From Camarhynchus parvulus (taxonomy: Eukaryota; Chordata; Aves; Passeriformes; Thraupidae), in the NCBI RefSeq assembly GCF_901933205.1, contig NC_044572.1, positions 113,720,965-113,784,964 on the forward strand: a stretch of 64,000 bases of DNA, read 5' to 3'. A model generated the notes under the pieces. It had not been told where the DNA came from and did no database searches. It was given only the letters and a program-made list of their open reading frames with translations. Positions 48,468-62,037 of the stretch are shown one piece after another. The stretch's first letter is position 1; every line of letters starts with the position of its first letter. A program made the position numbers and the translations under genes.

Positions 48468-51400
48468 TTCTTGTTTCTGATACTTGTTTATGCATCTGTT
48501 TAATGCGAGAGAACAAAGAAAATGCTCATGGTCAGCGTGCAGAGATCTCCTCAGTCTATTCATTTTAAGGCATAAGGGTGTTTTTCCAGCTCTCCTTTGG
48601 GTCATCAATCACTTTTGTACCTGCAAAAGAGGAATGGATTGCCTTGTTGTTGCGTGCAGGACAGCCTCTCGATGGTAGAATGAGCTGCAGTTCTTTGTGA
48701 GGCTTTCTCTATCTGGCTACATAAAGAATTGGAGTTGCAGGGAGCAGCTTCACTGTAGGCATCTGACTGTCTGATTTCCTTGTGTCCAAGCACTCTGTGA
48801 AATGATGTGTGATTTTTGAAAACAGACCACTTTAAGATTGAAATTGAAGTCTGGACTGCAGATATCTTTGTCACCAAGTATTCTGGTCACGTCTCACAAG
48901 CAGTAATTATCTGCTGTGACAGAAAGTGCCTGGTAATGGTCGAAATTACATTCTAAGAGCCACATAATCAGCCTTTTATCTGACCATTTGAACTGTTCTG
49001 TAATAGCATATCTGATTTCTTTCATTGTTAATAGTACCTATTCCTCACTTTCCTTTTTTTTTCCTGAGACCCAGTGGATGCAACATCACTCTTCAAATTA
49101 CTTTTTTCTTTCTTTAAATTCCTCCTTCAGGCTGAAATTCTTGAAATGGTCACATCAATGCATTAATCAGACCTCCAAGACGGTGATCCAATTAGTGACT
49201 TGTTGTTTGCCTTGGTGGGAAGACACAGCATCAGGGTTGTCCACGAAAGGGTTTGAAGAGATTTCTTGCTGAAAAGAAATAAAGAGTCTGTGCTGGGTGT
49301 TAGCACCTCTTGATTGCTGGCCCATAGGTAATTCTGAGCAGATGTTAGGCAGTCTGGTCCTGCTTTTTCTTGGTCAGGTCTGCCAAGTTTCCTGCTTGAA
49401 TCAGGTATATTACATGTTAAGGAACACTTTCCCATCATTCTCCCTTTCAGCATCATGCTTCTCCTTAGCCTGGTCTTTTCTAGTGCTGAACAGTTCAGAG
49501 AAGTCCATGTTTTCCTTGGCAAAAGAGCTCCACAGTGAAAATATGTGCAGAGCCCAGCTATAGAACAGAGTCACAGGAGAGAAAACCCACCACAGCTAGA
49601 CAATCAAAATCTGACTTGGAAATGTAGGGTCTTGTTCTGGGAAGAAAAAAAAAGGAAAATTGGGGAAAAAAATGGAAAGGCAAGAGAGAAAAGTTTATGG
49701 GAAACAGACAGAGAGGAAAAAGGATAAAGAAGGTAGAAATGTGAATTAGGAAAACATCAAGTGAAGGAAACTGATTCAGTGGCAGAAATTCTGTGACCAT
49801 GTGAAAAAGAAGCATCTGTATCACTGCTGACTGTCTCACCACCAAGGTGTAGTCTCCTCTCCTCCCTCCCTGTCAGTCACTCAGAAAACCCTGCACTCCC
49901 CCTTCTTCCCCCTCTGCACCACTATGGACTGACACACAGATGGAGTGGATGGACAAATACTTGGAGCCCTTCAGTTATCCCTGTATGTAGGCATTGATCT
50001 GGGCAAGGGCTCACAGGGTGGGAGAAGGGAGCTCATAAATGACAGCAAGGTCTTTTGCACTATTTCTTCTTCAGGGAACTGTCTTGAGATGTAATCCTAT
50101 GGCTTTGGTGACCTTACTCTCATATCACCTTCAGTAGACCTTGCTGCAAAATCATGCCCTACCCTTTATTGCCAGAACAGCTGATCTCCATTGCCTTTTA
50201 AAAACCTTTTGTGAACAGGAAAAAAATGGTGTAGCTGCTTTCCCAAACATCTCTATTTTCCTCAAAACTTCATTCATCCAATCTCCTTTTCTTACTTGTT
50301 TCTCTCCTCCTTATTCTCTGATTTGTCGTGTACTTGCTGAGAGGTGGTACACAACCTGCAGTGTACCCTGCAGACCATCTCAGGTTCCTAAAGCAGGCAG
50401 CAGAGCAGAACAGTTGTTTTGGAGATCCTGCAAGAGACACTTCTGCTAATACCTCTCAGACTAAGGTGCTCAGGTTTTTCTTTTCCTGCATATGCCCTTA
50501 TATTGAATCTCAGGTAATGTGTACTTGGTATGAGGACTGAGATCTCCATCCTGGGTACTAATATAACATAACTCCAGTGTCTTCTATTCAGAGATCTCCT
50601 AATGGACACCATGTCTGACTATATGGATATATAGTACAGTGTCACAGCAGATTGTGAGAAATACCCATGCTGCAGGATCTAACCTGCTTACTACCTGAAG
50701 CCAGAGTTTTATGGTCTTTCAGAAAATGTTTCCAATGCAGCAGTATTTCCAATGCAATGACTTAAATTAATTTTCTCAGTCTGTCATGGAAGAGAATATC
50801 TGTACTTACCAAATTGATTGAACAGAGGCTGAAGGAGCTGCTGCACCCAGGTGAGATGTGCTTCTAGACACCCCTGAGAGATCTCTTCACTAAAGCTCTG
50901 TAACATTTCTCCATGGTCATGTGGCATGGAGACTTCTATTTCTTCACAGTACTACTGTCTTGGCCTACAGTTTCAATCTCCTTCTTAAATATATGCTTAA
51001 ATTACATACATTATTAAATGTTAGCAAGGCATTAGCAAGATCTTGGACTGATTGGAATTCTTCTCTATGCCAGGATATGTTCTGTTATCCTGTTGGTGCC
51101 ACAGATTTTTGATTTTTTGCTTCCACCAAAAGTTTTTTCCCAGCTTGGTATTCCACATTTTGAACATTTGATTTCTCTTCAAGCAGCATAGCTTTCTGCA
51201 CCTATCTTCATTCCATTTAATCTGAAATATTCCAGACCACTCATCCCTGGATTCAACAAGAATGAGCTGAATTTGAATCCTGACAATGCTCCTGAGCCTG
51301 CTTTTTCTCAGGTAGTTCAGATATATATTCTCTGTTGGAGCATTAAGTTCTTAAAGAGAAAATGTAAAGTAAGTGTTAAGCAGCAGAGAGCTCCTGTAGC

Positions 51401-54400
51401 TCTCATTGTGATGTGCCCTGCAGTTTGAAGTGAACTGTAGGCAGCTTCATGTTTGTGCCTTGTTACTCCCTAGGTGTCTGCAAAAGCATTGGGTTTTGGT
51501 AACAATTCTCTTGGGTAAAAAAACTAGATTGGTTGCCCTAGAATTCCAGTCCTTTTCCTTCTTTTCAGCCTCTGTCCTCCCATACCTCCCTGGTCTGTGT
51601 GGGATGACAGGTCTTTGTCAGCTGCTTTGTTCCTTAAGTACACTGACATGGATTTTGTCAGGCACTGCTGACTCAAATACATCTGTACGGTCTAAACACT
51701 CTTTAATTTACTCTTTACCCTGATCTGCTCTGTGTTGCCCCATTTCCCTGTTTACTTTGTTTCAGTGTCTGGTGAAGACTAATCTCCCTCCTGCAGCCTG
51801 AAAAAAAGCAGACACTCCATACTTCAGCTTTCACTTTACTACCTGACTTCTGAGCTTTTTTGTGAAGTAATAGATTTTCTTTGAGGTCTTTCTCTGACTT
51901 CTTTTTCTGTTTCTTGCATTTTCTGAACCCTTACTTGTTGCCTTGCTGTTTCTAGTGTATTGAGTTCTAAAAAGAAGAAAAGCAAAGCAAAACAAAAACC
52001 TTGAGTTTTCCTGTTTGTTTGAGATCTTTAGTTAAATTTTTGAAATGCTGTTTTCTTTACAAGCTTCCTTTCTCGTATACCCTACTTTTACCCTTGCTTT
52101 TGGCATTTACCACAGGGTTTTTCTTTTTCCTCAGGGGAAGAATTATCTTCATAATTTAGCATAACAGTTTAACATTATTGCTTTGTTTGTTTTTCTCCTT
52201 TTGAACACACAAAGCAAGCATGGCCATCAAGTGGCATTTCAGACACCTTGACTACTTTGTTTGACTCCCAGCTCCTTATTCTGCTGTCTATGTATGTTTC
52301 TCTCTGATAATAATTCACTCCTGTTAAGGCCTCTTCTACCTACATTTCTCCATCAGATTTGCCGCCTCCTCCTCAAGTGGTAACTGAATTTCAAATTTAC
52401 CTGCTGTAAGTACAGCAACTTCCAAACCCTCTTTAAAACAAACTAGGGTGAGTACCTTGCCAGTTGGGTCAGTGTTACTTTTTGAACAGATGGATTGCTA
52501 GGAAAGTAAATCTCCCATTGCCCTTTTCTATGGCATTGACTCTTTCAGCCACTGAAGTTGCCTGGTGCTCATACCTTGATCCTCTGATCAACCTACACTG
52601 TGGAATGGACTTTCTTCTTTTCCTCTTTACCTCGTACAATGTGACTTTTATTTAATTTCTGGAAGCAGTACATACATATACATTTTTAAGTGACCTGAAT
52701 CACAGATAACAAAGTGATAAGCGTATTGTAGATTATTGCCTTAATTTGTTTTTTTTTTTTTTTTTTACTGAGTCCTAGCACAGGCCATAGGACGTTTCAG
52801 CCAAAAGAAACCCCCAGAAAACAACAAAACAAAACCCTCACTATCTCATAATAAATCTATTCATTTCCCTCCCTTATTTTAATATGAAGCAATATTGGCA
52901 GAAGCTTTGTTTTTGTACCTCATGTGATTTTTACCAGCGGATATACCCAATTTTTGATTATAATGTGGTGTAACAAATATTCTGCAAATCAAAGCAAACA
53001 ACCACTGGGAGTTCTCAGGCCTGTTATTATCTTAGCTCTAGCAAATACAAACTCCAGGCTGCACATTTGGTCAACTATAAAATGACTACAGATGTGGACC
53101 ATATTTCATCAGAGCTCCGTTTATTAGGTTGTCATATTTCTACAGGGTAACCCTCCAAGAGGGGCTTTCAGAATTTCTGGCTTTTAAAGTGGAGGTTTGT
53201 GGATTCCTTCAGCAGGGAAAGCAAAATTTCTCACAGTAGGAATGCAGCGCCCAGCATCTGCAGCATGGATCCCACTCATGATGGACCAGCTACCTTCTGT
53301 TTGCACTTCCCAACTTCACCCCCACTGGCTTGTCAGCCCATCACCTGCTCAGGGCATCCCAGCTGGGGCTCACCAGAGCAGACAGTCCCAGCGTATTTGG
53401 GTCACTCTGATACTGACAGCAGTCACTATAAAACAATTTTTTCCTGAGGCATCCAGTCTCTGTCCTCATTGTAGTAATTCTGTTCCAGGAAGCTGAAGCA
53501 ATTTCAAACAGACTTACTGAAACTTTTTTTTTTATTTCCATTTATTTCTACTTTGAAATTAGAACATTCATAGCTGCTTCCTTTAAAAAGCTCAAAATTC
53601 ATTTTGTTTCTTGCATCATGCTATCCAGCTTAACTAATGATACCAATCCATTTCAATTCTCACTCCTTTGCTTAAATTGCTTTGTATCTCTGATAATATG
53701 AATATCCATCTGCTAATCAATACACCAGAGATATCCCCATTGATTTTTTCAGTCTTTTTTAAAGAATCTGTTCTAGTAAATTATCAACTGCTACTATCTA
53801 AATAGTTTCACTGGGTGCATTTATCTCCAGTAAAGCAATTTCTTACTGGTTAACAACAGGAGGGAAAATAGCAGTTGTATTTATCAGATCTGAGAGGTAC
53901 ACAGGCTTGTGACCTGTTCCTGGGGGATTTGCCCCATCCCACTGGAACTCCTGGCACAGCATACACGGTCACTGGAGACTGCCTTGCAATGCCTTTCCTC
54001 GCAGCTTCCACTGCTGTGTGGATAATGACTTTGCTAGTTTTGCCATCATACTTAGCAGGCCATAATGGACCACATGTAAAAGACTTAAAAGACTTTAGTA
54101 GAGGGAAAATTGGCTCTTAATTGATGAAATTACTTTTGGACTGTGGAGGCAGTTTGTCCAGGAGGACTAGCACCTTGCAAGAAAGGGATATTAGACTTGA
54201 ACAACTCACTCACTCCTGGGTCACCTCTCGACTCAGGCACTAATTCAAAAGCCTTCATGCACTGTGGTGCTGCACAGCATATCTGACTGCAGAGCAAAGC
54301 CTGAGTGTTACTGACAGCCTGGTATCAGGGGAGTGAATCAGGAAAACAAAGAAGAGGAAAAGGAACTATTTAGGAATAACTAAAATGTTCTCGTGTCTCC

Positions 54401-57209
54401 CTTGTGTCTCTTCCTGTCTATTTATATGGTAAAAACACTTTATATAAAATCTTACATAAAAAGTGAAAGCTCTGCAGTGTCAGAACTAGCCTAAGACTGG
54501 GTTTCCTCTGTGTTTTCATAGCAGCTCTGTTTCAATGGTACCTCAATTTGCCATGCCAGATTCTAGTTTCAGTTAAAGTGAGGGATAGAAGAAATGTTGG
54601 CTCAGCTGCTCAGTTGCTTGCCTTATACAGATGCAAGAGCAGAGAGGCATTTCCTAGTGCTGCATTGTACTGCTGCCATCCACTATTCCAAAAAGCCAAA
54701 CAAACTACTACAGTTCTCTCAGTAAGATTATTTGGGATGGGATGGAAGTAAATTTGTTCTTATTTCCCTTCCTGTGGCTGAAATATTTTCATTCAGCTGT
54801 TTCATCTTTTCAAGCTCTCTTTGGCATCTGTGAGGTCTCGGAATTTTCCAGGTTTAGGGATTCCTGCATGCAGTTCATAAGACTATAGGAAAAACATTTA
54901 GTAATTCAAAGGCTGCTGGAAGTTAGAGTGTATTCAGGTGCTTCATTCTGTCAAAAAAAAAAAAGGCAAATAGCTGATGTTACATGTAATCTTGTAAATA
55001 AAGACAAAATGTACATCTGAGTTCTGGGAATTCTGTTTCATTGGTCTCTATTTTGTTACTAACCAGATAAAGTTCATAAACCGTGTAGACACATTAACGA
55101 GCATGAGGCTTGCAAGTAATCCTTTTCCTACTTTTTAAAGTCACCTGTTTGTTTTCATCAACATATCTATTCTCCTTCTTGAAGCAGCATTTTCCATTGT
55201 TCAATAGTTTTGTTTCCATACAGAAAAGAGATTAGATGCCAAAATCCATAATTAAGGAATGTGATGTAACATCATTATTAACATTTTCTTCACCATTGAA
55301 AATATTCTCCAATGTGGTGAAACATTAGACTTGCTTAATGCCACCATCAGGTGGCAAAGCCTGTCTTTCCTGAGAAACACAGGTGGGTAAGTCTGGTGGG
55401 TCCATCTCTAATGAAGCACAAGAGAACTTGGTCACTTGTATGTCAGAGGATGGCAGACCTGAGGTTGGTACAGTGAAGGCTTTTACCTGGCCTAGGAAAG
55501 TTACTTGGAAAGTTGTCTGTGTCACTTTACCCAATTAAAAATTGCTCTCTCTAAAAGTTATCACAAAGCTCCATAAAGCCTGCAGTCTTTTTAAACTTTT
55601 CAAAACTGCTCCTTTTTCTTGAAAAATGAGAAGTCTGGGAAGTTTCATAAGCCTCCAAGGACTTGCCAGCCAGAAAACTCTTGGCAGGTTTCCTACTTTT
55701 TCACTGATCCTAAAGCCAATACTTTAGAGTGTATGAGGATCCCTACTGACTAGTGATCATTCTAATTTTGTTGATTGCCATATAAGCCCAGTAGTAAAAT
55801 TATTAGGATCGCAGAAGGCATAATACTATATGGATTGCAATGTGCTGATGCTGGCTAAAATGAAAGTTTCACTAGTCTGTATTATCATCACCTTCTCAAC
55901 TGAAGGGATGCTAATGTTGGGTGTAACGCCAGTGGCAAGGCATACTAACAGCTCAGTGGAGGTGAAAAATATCATTATTTGCCTAATGAGGGCAGAAAAG
56001 ATAGCAATTGCTCTTTATATTTCCATTAAAATTGCATAGATGCCATTGATAGAATTGTAGAGGCTATTTTGCCCTGTAATATTCCCATGATGCAAGTTAG
56101 ATTTGTGCTCCTAGATGAAAGCAAGAATGGGAAGCCAAAGATGAACATTCAGAGTGTCTTGTGCAACACGTATGAAAATGACACCAGAAGCATGGAAAAA
56201 TGATATCTTCTGGAACATAAATATTTGCTTAATAGTGGTCCTGTCTGCATATCACAGGGAGCTTTTTTTTTTTAGAGATGATTAATAGTAAATTTCTTCT
56301 TATATTTTTCTGCCTAGTATCTATTGATGCATAGATACTATGTTGTGATTAGGACTACACAGAGAAGACAGACATTCCTACATATTCAAATGCATGTGTA
56401 TTTTTGTAAGATGTGCTGCCTAGTCAGCTTTTCTGGATTGAACATTTAAACATTTAATTAACTTTTAAACAATCCTGATTCAAGAAATGCAGGGCAACAT
56501 CCTCATGAAACCCTTCCTGATGCACTAAAAGACATCTAGTTCTGGTGTAACAGTAAAGACAGCTTATGTTTCTATGTTCTGGTAATGGTTATTTCATGCT
56601 CCACATCAGATATATTCAGTTAAGAAGAATGGCAGGGGTTTTGTAGCAGGTACACTTTAGGGAAATAATCATAAAACTAAACAATACTAAAAATTGAAGT
56701 GCTTTTCACATGTAAATGCTGTACAAAATAAGTTTATGGAACCATTCTAGCAAAAAGTGTAGACTGGATAAGGTAAAAAATTAGCATGAATTTTACCAGA
56801 CTTCCTTCTGGGTTTTGAGGGTTATTTTGGGCATGTGTTTCTGGATGGAAATCTTTTGCCAAATTGAAAGTTGCTGAAAGTTTTCTCAAGTAGAAACAAC
56901 AAATCTGGACAGCAAGACATTCCCATTTAAACTGAAATAACTTTTTTTTTTTTAAGAAACCCAAACAGAGCAAATAAAATTTAGTTAGATTCCAGTTAAA
57001 ACTGCTTCTCTGCTTTTCCTCTCCTGGCTTTATTGAGAAGTACCAATGAACCAAAAATACACAGCATTCAGATGGTTCAGGGTTCTTGGATGGTAAAGAA
57101 ATAACAGTTATTAAAAGGCTTTTTAAAGGATCAGAGAAAAGCACAATAGGAACCTAAGCATGGAAATCAAAGCCAAAGAAAATCAAATGGAAGTGCAATA
57201 CAAATGCTT
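48468..57209. other. Long unique non-coding stretch
   Basis: Nearly 9 kb with no mobile element that I recognise and no supported gene. A T18 run is at 52749-52766. Acceptor-like sites occur (for example at 49130-49139, followed by a 12-codon frame), and one strong donor-like site at 52447, but none forms a convincing exon pair. Open frames up to 119 codons on either strand look like chance. Confidence 0.45.
52749..52766. repeat. Poly(T) run
   Basis: Eighteen consecutive T bases. No retroposon body was recognised on the side where one would be expected. Confidence 0.9.
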
Positions 57210-57405
57210 AATAGTGAGGTTGATTTCTGCTGGAACCAGTTACATCAGAAAGTGGTAGATTCAAGGCTGCAAACCTTCCAGGCACATACTTGAGCCAAAT
57301 GTCAGCCATTGGGCTCCATACAGAAGTAGCTGGAATAAATTTTATGGACTATGAGATACAATAGATGTGACTGTGTGACCTAATATTCCCCTCTGTCCTC
57401 AAGAC
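57210..57405 (+). mobile_element. Ancient CR1/L3-like 3' fragment
   Basis: The pattern GGAACCAGTTACATCAGAAAG, GTGGTAGATTC, then TTTTATGGACTATGAGATAC and GACCTAATATTCCCCTCTG follows the 3' end of an old amniote CR1/L3 family on the + strand. Divergence is high. It is non-coding, with approximate boundaries. Confidence 0.55.
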
Positions 57406-59159
57406 CTGTTTAAAATGAGCTTTAGTGACACCCACTAGAGAAAACGAACCTTAAACATCAGGGCAAACCCTCATACTTTTGGTATGGCTTTTAATGGACT
57501 GCTTTTGTGAAGCTTAAGAGAAAGCAGTACGCATTCAAAGTGTATAAATAACCCTCTTGCTGAGACTGAAACAATGACTCTGTGTATACTATTGGCAGTG
57601 CAAACCCAATGCAATTTTTTGAAAGAATGAACTATTCCTGCAATGTTTGCCAGCTGGAGTGTTTGCTTTGTGCTTAATTCAAAATATATCTTTGGTTCAT
57701 CTTCTCTACGAAGAGCCCTTCTGTTTACAGTAACTGTTAACTTACTATAATAGCAGGGGCTGTAGACAATACTACATTGTTTTACAAAGCCTGATGTTAT
57801 CAGGCAGAACCAGACATTACTGGCAAAGTAATAACCACTACCACAGAAGTTCACTTTAAATAAAATTTAAAAAATAAGAAAAGAAAGAAAGAAAAAGAAA
57901 GGATATAAATGTGTGGTTAAGAAACAAAAGAATAATTGCTATTTTTTACTGAAACAAAATTGTTTCCTTTGTTCATTTGGCTTATTTTATATCCAGGACT
58001 TTATCTATCATTCCCATTACATGAAGGACTGGGTTCCTCACATGACCTGAGGTCTTGTTTTTGTTAACACCAGACAAACAGAGGATCTGTGTAGTATCAA
58101 GAAGGGGGAGGGAAAGAGAAGTGCAAATTTTTTGCCAGTTGTGGTGGAATTAGCTGTGTGATTTGCCATGCACTAAAGATTAGGTCCCCTATTTTGTGAT
58201 CCTGCACTCAGTCCCACAAGCAGTGCCTTCTTTACAAAGCAGTCTAGGGCATACTGTTTTGAATTTTTTACCACTGTCATGAGTCCCCAGGGGTAGAATC
58301 ACATAGCTGCAGGGTTGGCAGATTGGGCAGCTGTTGCTTCTGCAAAAGTACAACAAAAGCTTCAGTCAGGGATGCAGTACATTTGCTCCCTCCATGGATC
58401 ATGCATAACAGAGGCATATAGGGTATGAAGTCAGTATCATCCAGCTCACAAAAATTGCTGACCTAGGATGCAACATATTTTTGTGTATTTCCTTTCTGTC
58501 TTCCCCTTTGTACAAACTTTATACCACCAGATTTACTCAGATTTGCAGTTTTCAGTCAACAAGTCCCCAGGCCAAAATTGCATTCTGACAAGGGAAGTCC
58601 TTTTTTATTTTCATGAAACATTCCTTCCCAAGCATGGTCTGGATTTCTCATGAATTTGGTTTCCAAGATGGACAATTTTATGTCAGTTGCAAAATGGAGC
58701 CAAGCAAGTGCTTTCACACAGTTCTGCTTTCTCTGGAATCCTTTGCTGAATCTGGCTCTGTCTCTTTGCTATGATTTTTGCTTCTGTGACAGTTTATTTT
58801 CCAGGTGTGTCCGTGCTGGAAGACAGTGAAAAAACATCTAATTTTTTGTGGGGATGTGATTTTCTTCTTTGAGGATAAGACCAAGAAGTAAATGCAATGG
58901 GGAAAACCAAGTTATTTCAGTTATCACCAGAAGAGGACAGCCATTTAATCCACACCCAAAATAATTTCTAAAACACTGCAAATGTCTCCTATATAATAGC
59001 AGGAAACTGTAAACAACAAAAGGTAATGTCTTTTTATTGGGCAATCCCTTCTGCTAGAAGCCTGAAGACTTAAGTTCTTCTCAATTTCTTCACAGTTAAA
59101 TGTCTTTAAAGCCAGCCTTGATAAATTGCCTGTTCTCCTGATTACTGGTGTTTCACAGA
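57406..59159. other. Non-coding DNA, nothing recognised
   Basis: AT-rich. A (GAAA)n patch lies at 57876-57900. The 127-codon minus-strand frame at 57471-57854 has no splice support or recognisable domain. Confidence 0.45.
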
Positions 59160-59333
59160 AAAGGAGGACAAACACTGGAACAGGTGTACATATAAACTGT
59201 GAAATCTCAGTCCATGGAAATACTCAAAGCATGACTGGACACAGCCTTAAGGAACTTTTCTACCTTCAATGTTGATCCTGCTTTGATGAGGGGCGAGGTG
59301 ACTGTCAGAGGTCCCTCCCAGCCTCAGGTTAAC
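59160..59333 (+). mobile_element. CR1 3' fragment
   Basis: Plus-strand CR1 3' sequence: AACACTGGAACAGGT, then GAAATCTCAGTCCATGGAAA, TACTCAAAGCATGACTGGAC, and GTCAGAGGTCCCTCCCAGCC. It is moderately diverged, lacks the terminal repeat and is 5'-truncated. Confidence 0.7.
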
Positions 59334-60004
59334 ATCTGACTCTAAGAAAGAGAAGTAATTCTTCTGTGTCTTGGCTTGAACTTGTTGCATTGTCTGTTGG
59401 GATGATCTTAGGCATCTTTTTTTTAAGGTTGCTGGTCACATTTCTCTGAAATGGATGACCTTTCTTGAGGCCATTCAAATATTTCTTATTAATATTAGAT
59501 ATGATGTATAAGTTCTTAACATATTCTTTTTTGCTATTAACTGCAGTGAGCATGGCTCACAGTCTGGTGACTGTTTGCTAGAACTCAGAGCAACATGAAC
59601 TAATTGTCCTCTAACACCATTATTTTTGTCCTTTCTGAGTATCAAAAACATTTGCCAAAAACTTGCCATTTGTTTCACCGTTCTTCTCTTGATCTGCAGT
59701 ATATAAGTCATCTTGTCCTTTTGCTAGCTTTAACTGCTGTGCTCAAGCTACTGTGTGATGCAATTGTAAAAGTCCTTTTAAACATTTCATTTCATAGTCC
59801 TACAGACCTGTAGTCCTGATGCAGACCTTGGAAATGTTACTGTTCTTCTCATACTCTTTTCACCTCAGCATTTATAAATAAACATAAATAAATAAATGAT
59901 CCCCTTCATCCCTTCCTACTGTCATGACGTGTGTTGCTCATTATAATGTTCTCCATTAGTCCTTCAATTTCCCCTTCCCCTGCCCCAAATATTTCTCCAT
60001 TGGG

Positions 60005-60290
60005 AGAGAGGCTATTTATATGACAGGACAAGGGGGAAAGGATTCAAACTGAACAAAAGTACCTTTAGCTTAGATATTAGGAAACAATTCTTTACTGAGA
60101 AGGTGGTAAGACACTGGGATAGGCTGGCCAAAGAAGTTGTGGGTGCCCCATCCCTGGAAGTGTTCCATGCCAGGCTGGGTGGGCCTTTGAGCAATCTGGA
60201 CCAGTGGAAGGTGTCCCTGCAGGGTGGTTGGAACCAGATGATCTTGAAGGTCCTTTCCCACTCAAGCATTTCTAAGATTTTGTGGTTTAA
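60005..60290 (+). mobile_element. CR1 3' end with the last part of ORF2
   Basis: It begins within TATATGACAGGACAAGGGGG and continues into a plus-strand ORF2 C-terminus ([19 protein letters not shown], about 60120-60175). It ends TTTCTAAGATTTTGTGG, a decayed CR1 terminal repeat. Another CR1 in the same orientation lies about 670 bases upstream, of a different subfamily. It is truncated and inactive. Confidence 0.8.
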
Positions 60291-61609
60291 ACATGGCCTT
60301 TTAAATTCTTGATGCACACCAGGAGTTGCCTACCTGTGGTAAATAAGCACTGCCATTCCAACACAGTTTGCTAATACACATCCAGTTTTTACTCCTTCCT
60401 GTGGAAATGGAAAGAGTGGAGATGGAAGCCATACCGCAAAGCCTCCTAGATGTTGGGATTGCCAGCCTGGAAACTGGTTATCCATTTTGTTTGCTAACAG
60501 GGAAGAATGTTAGTGATTGAAGAAGCCAAAATGGAAAGTCAGCGTCACTATGTCCTGTCTCACATATCCAGCCAAACTGATGGGTTTTGTCACGGGTAAA
60601 TGGACTAATAGACCTTTTGTAGACTGAGGAGCTGATGGTTATCTGTCTCCATGTCTTCCCATTGCCTTTTAGTTGAGACCAAATAAAAGTCCATGCACAC
60701 GCTGGTAAAAGCAATCTTTGAGTTTTTCACAAGCACAGAAGTGATTTGATGAGTGCCATTGAATGGCCTTTTGCACAGGGTCTGTACAGTTCTTGCAAAT
60801 TAAAGATCTTTAGCAAGATACTCAGCTCTATTCTTTGGCCATAAGATGAGTGAATGAACAATAATTTGTGATAGTTAACCAAGGTTATTTGGCTGAACTA
60901 CTCAATCCTTTTATAGATCACTTAATGGCGATGAGGGTGCAATATTTTAGATACAGTATCAAATTAATGTCTATGAGTTCTCACCTTGAACACCATTCAT
61001 TTCTCAGTGCACACAGCATGATGATTTACAATGAGTTCTAGACAGTAAAAAAATGCATATACCAGTATCAAATTATTCTATATCTTAGGCAGCTTTTCAG
61101 TTTGGGGGTTTATGAGGCGAGATTATTTCTCTAGACGCATACATAGCCATCTATTATGGCCACCTGAAACACGTGTTTCTGATGGATGGCAGATGCACAG
61201 ATTTTCATTTGGCCCCTTTCCCTGTCCTCCACAATCTCCCTGAGACCTTCCTCATATACAGATCTCTCAGGTGCTCCTTATGCTCTTTAGATGGCATGAA
61301 GGAGAAAAGTAAGTTTTTGGACAGAAATTATCATGGCTCTCATTTGGCAGTTTTTTTGGTTGCTATATTCAATTTGCTGCATATTTTTGCTCAGCCAAGC
61401 AAATGCATTAGAGAATATTAAAAAAATGAAATGGATAAAAGAGAAAGTAAAGAGAACTGCTATTAAAGTAGTCATACTATTTTAATAATGTTGCAAGTAT
61501 AATATAGACTAGTTTCTCCTTGCTGTCCTTGGATTAAATTTTAAATATGTGTTTTGAAATACTGTTCCTAAAATAATGAGCTTTTAACTTCTGCTAAAAA
61601 GTAAGCATG
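60291..61609. other. Non-coding DNA, nothing recognised
   Basis: AT-rich, with no supported gene, repeat family or splice pair. Confidence 0.45.
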
Positions 61610-61720
61610 AAATCATAAAATCACAGAAGATTTTGGTATGAAGAGGCCTAAAAGATCACCTCATTCCAATTCATTGCCATAGGCAGGGACATCTTCCACA
61701 TGTACCAGGTTGCTTTTATT
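61610..61720 (-). mobile_element. Short CR1 3' fragment
   Basis: It opens AAATCATAAAATCACAGAAG, then AAAAGATCACCTCATTCCAA and GGCAGGGACATCTTCCACAT, matching the CR1 3' end on the minus strand. Only about 110 bases remain. Confidence 0.7.
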
Positions 61721-61833
61721 TCTTTGGTAATTCACTGGTATACTATCACCCTGTTTTTTTAAGATTTTTTAAGCCTTCTAATGTTGACATTCTTGTAGTG
61801 AACTTTATCACACACTTTCTGTAAATAACCCAT

Positions 61834-62037
61834 TGTTTTGTCTTTCTTTATGGAGGAGGAGAAAGTTGGTGGACTGTTGGTTTGTCCAGTGTGATTGGAG
61901 AGGTGTCACTGTCACTCTCCAATCCGCTGTCACTTTTGGAAAACTATAAATGTTGGAGTCAGAAAATAAACTGCCCTTTTCTTCCTTCACCTTGAGAACG
62001 GTGGTGTGCTTGTGCTCCTTCGTGTCCTATAGTGACA
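61834..62037 (+). mobile_element. Short solo LTR
   Basis: A TATA-like AACTATAAATG (about 61944), a polyadenylation signal GAAAATAAACTGCCC (about 61965), and the U5-like GTGCTTGTGCTCCTTCGTG followed by AGTGACA fit a short songbird LTR that I recognise. The left end (TGTTTTGTC at 61834) is tentative. I found no target-site duplication (CCCAT against GTATA). Confidence 0.5.

Noticed and set aside
49140..49175. Strong acceptor followed by a 12-codon frame
   Set aside because: The phase does not match the supported gene, it lies past the polyadenylation signal, and nothing else supports it.
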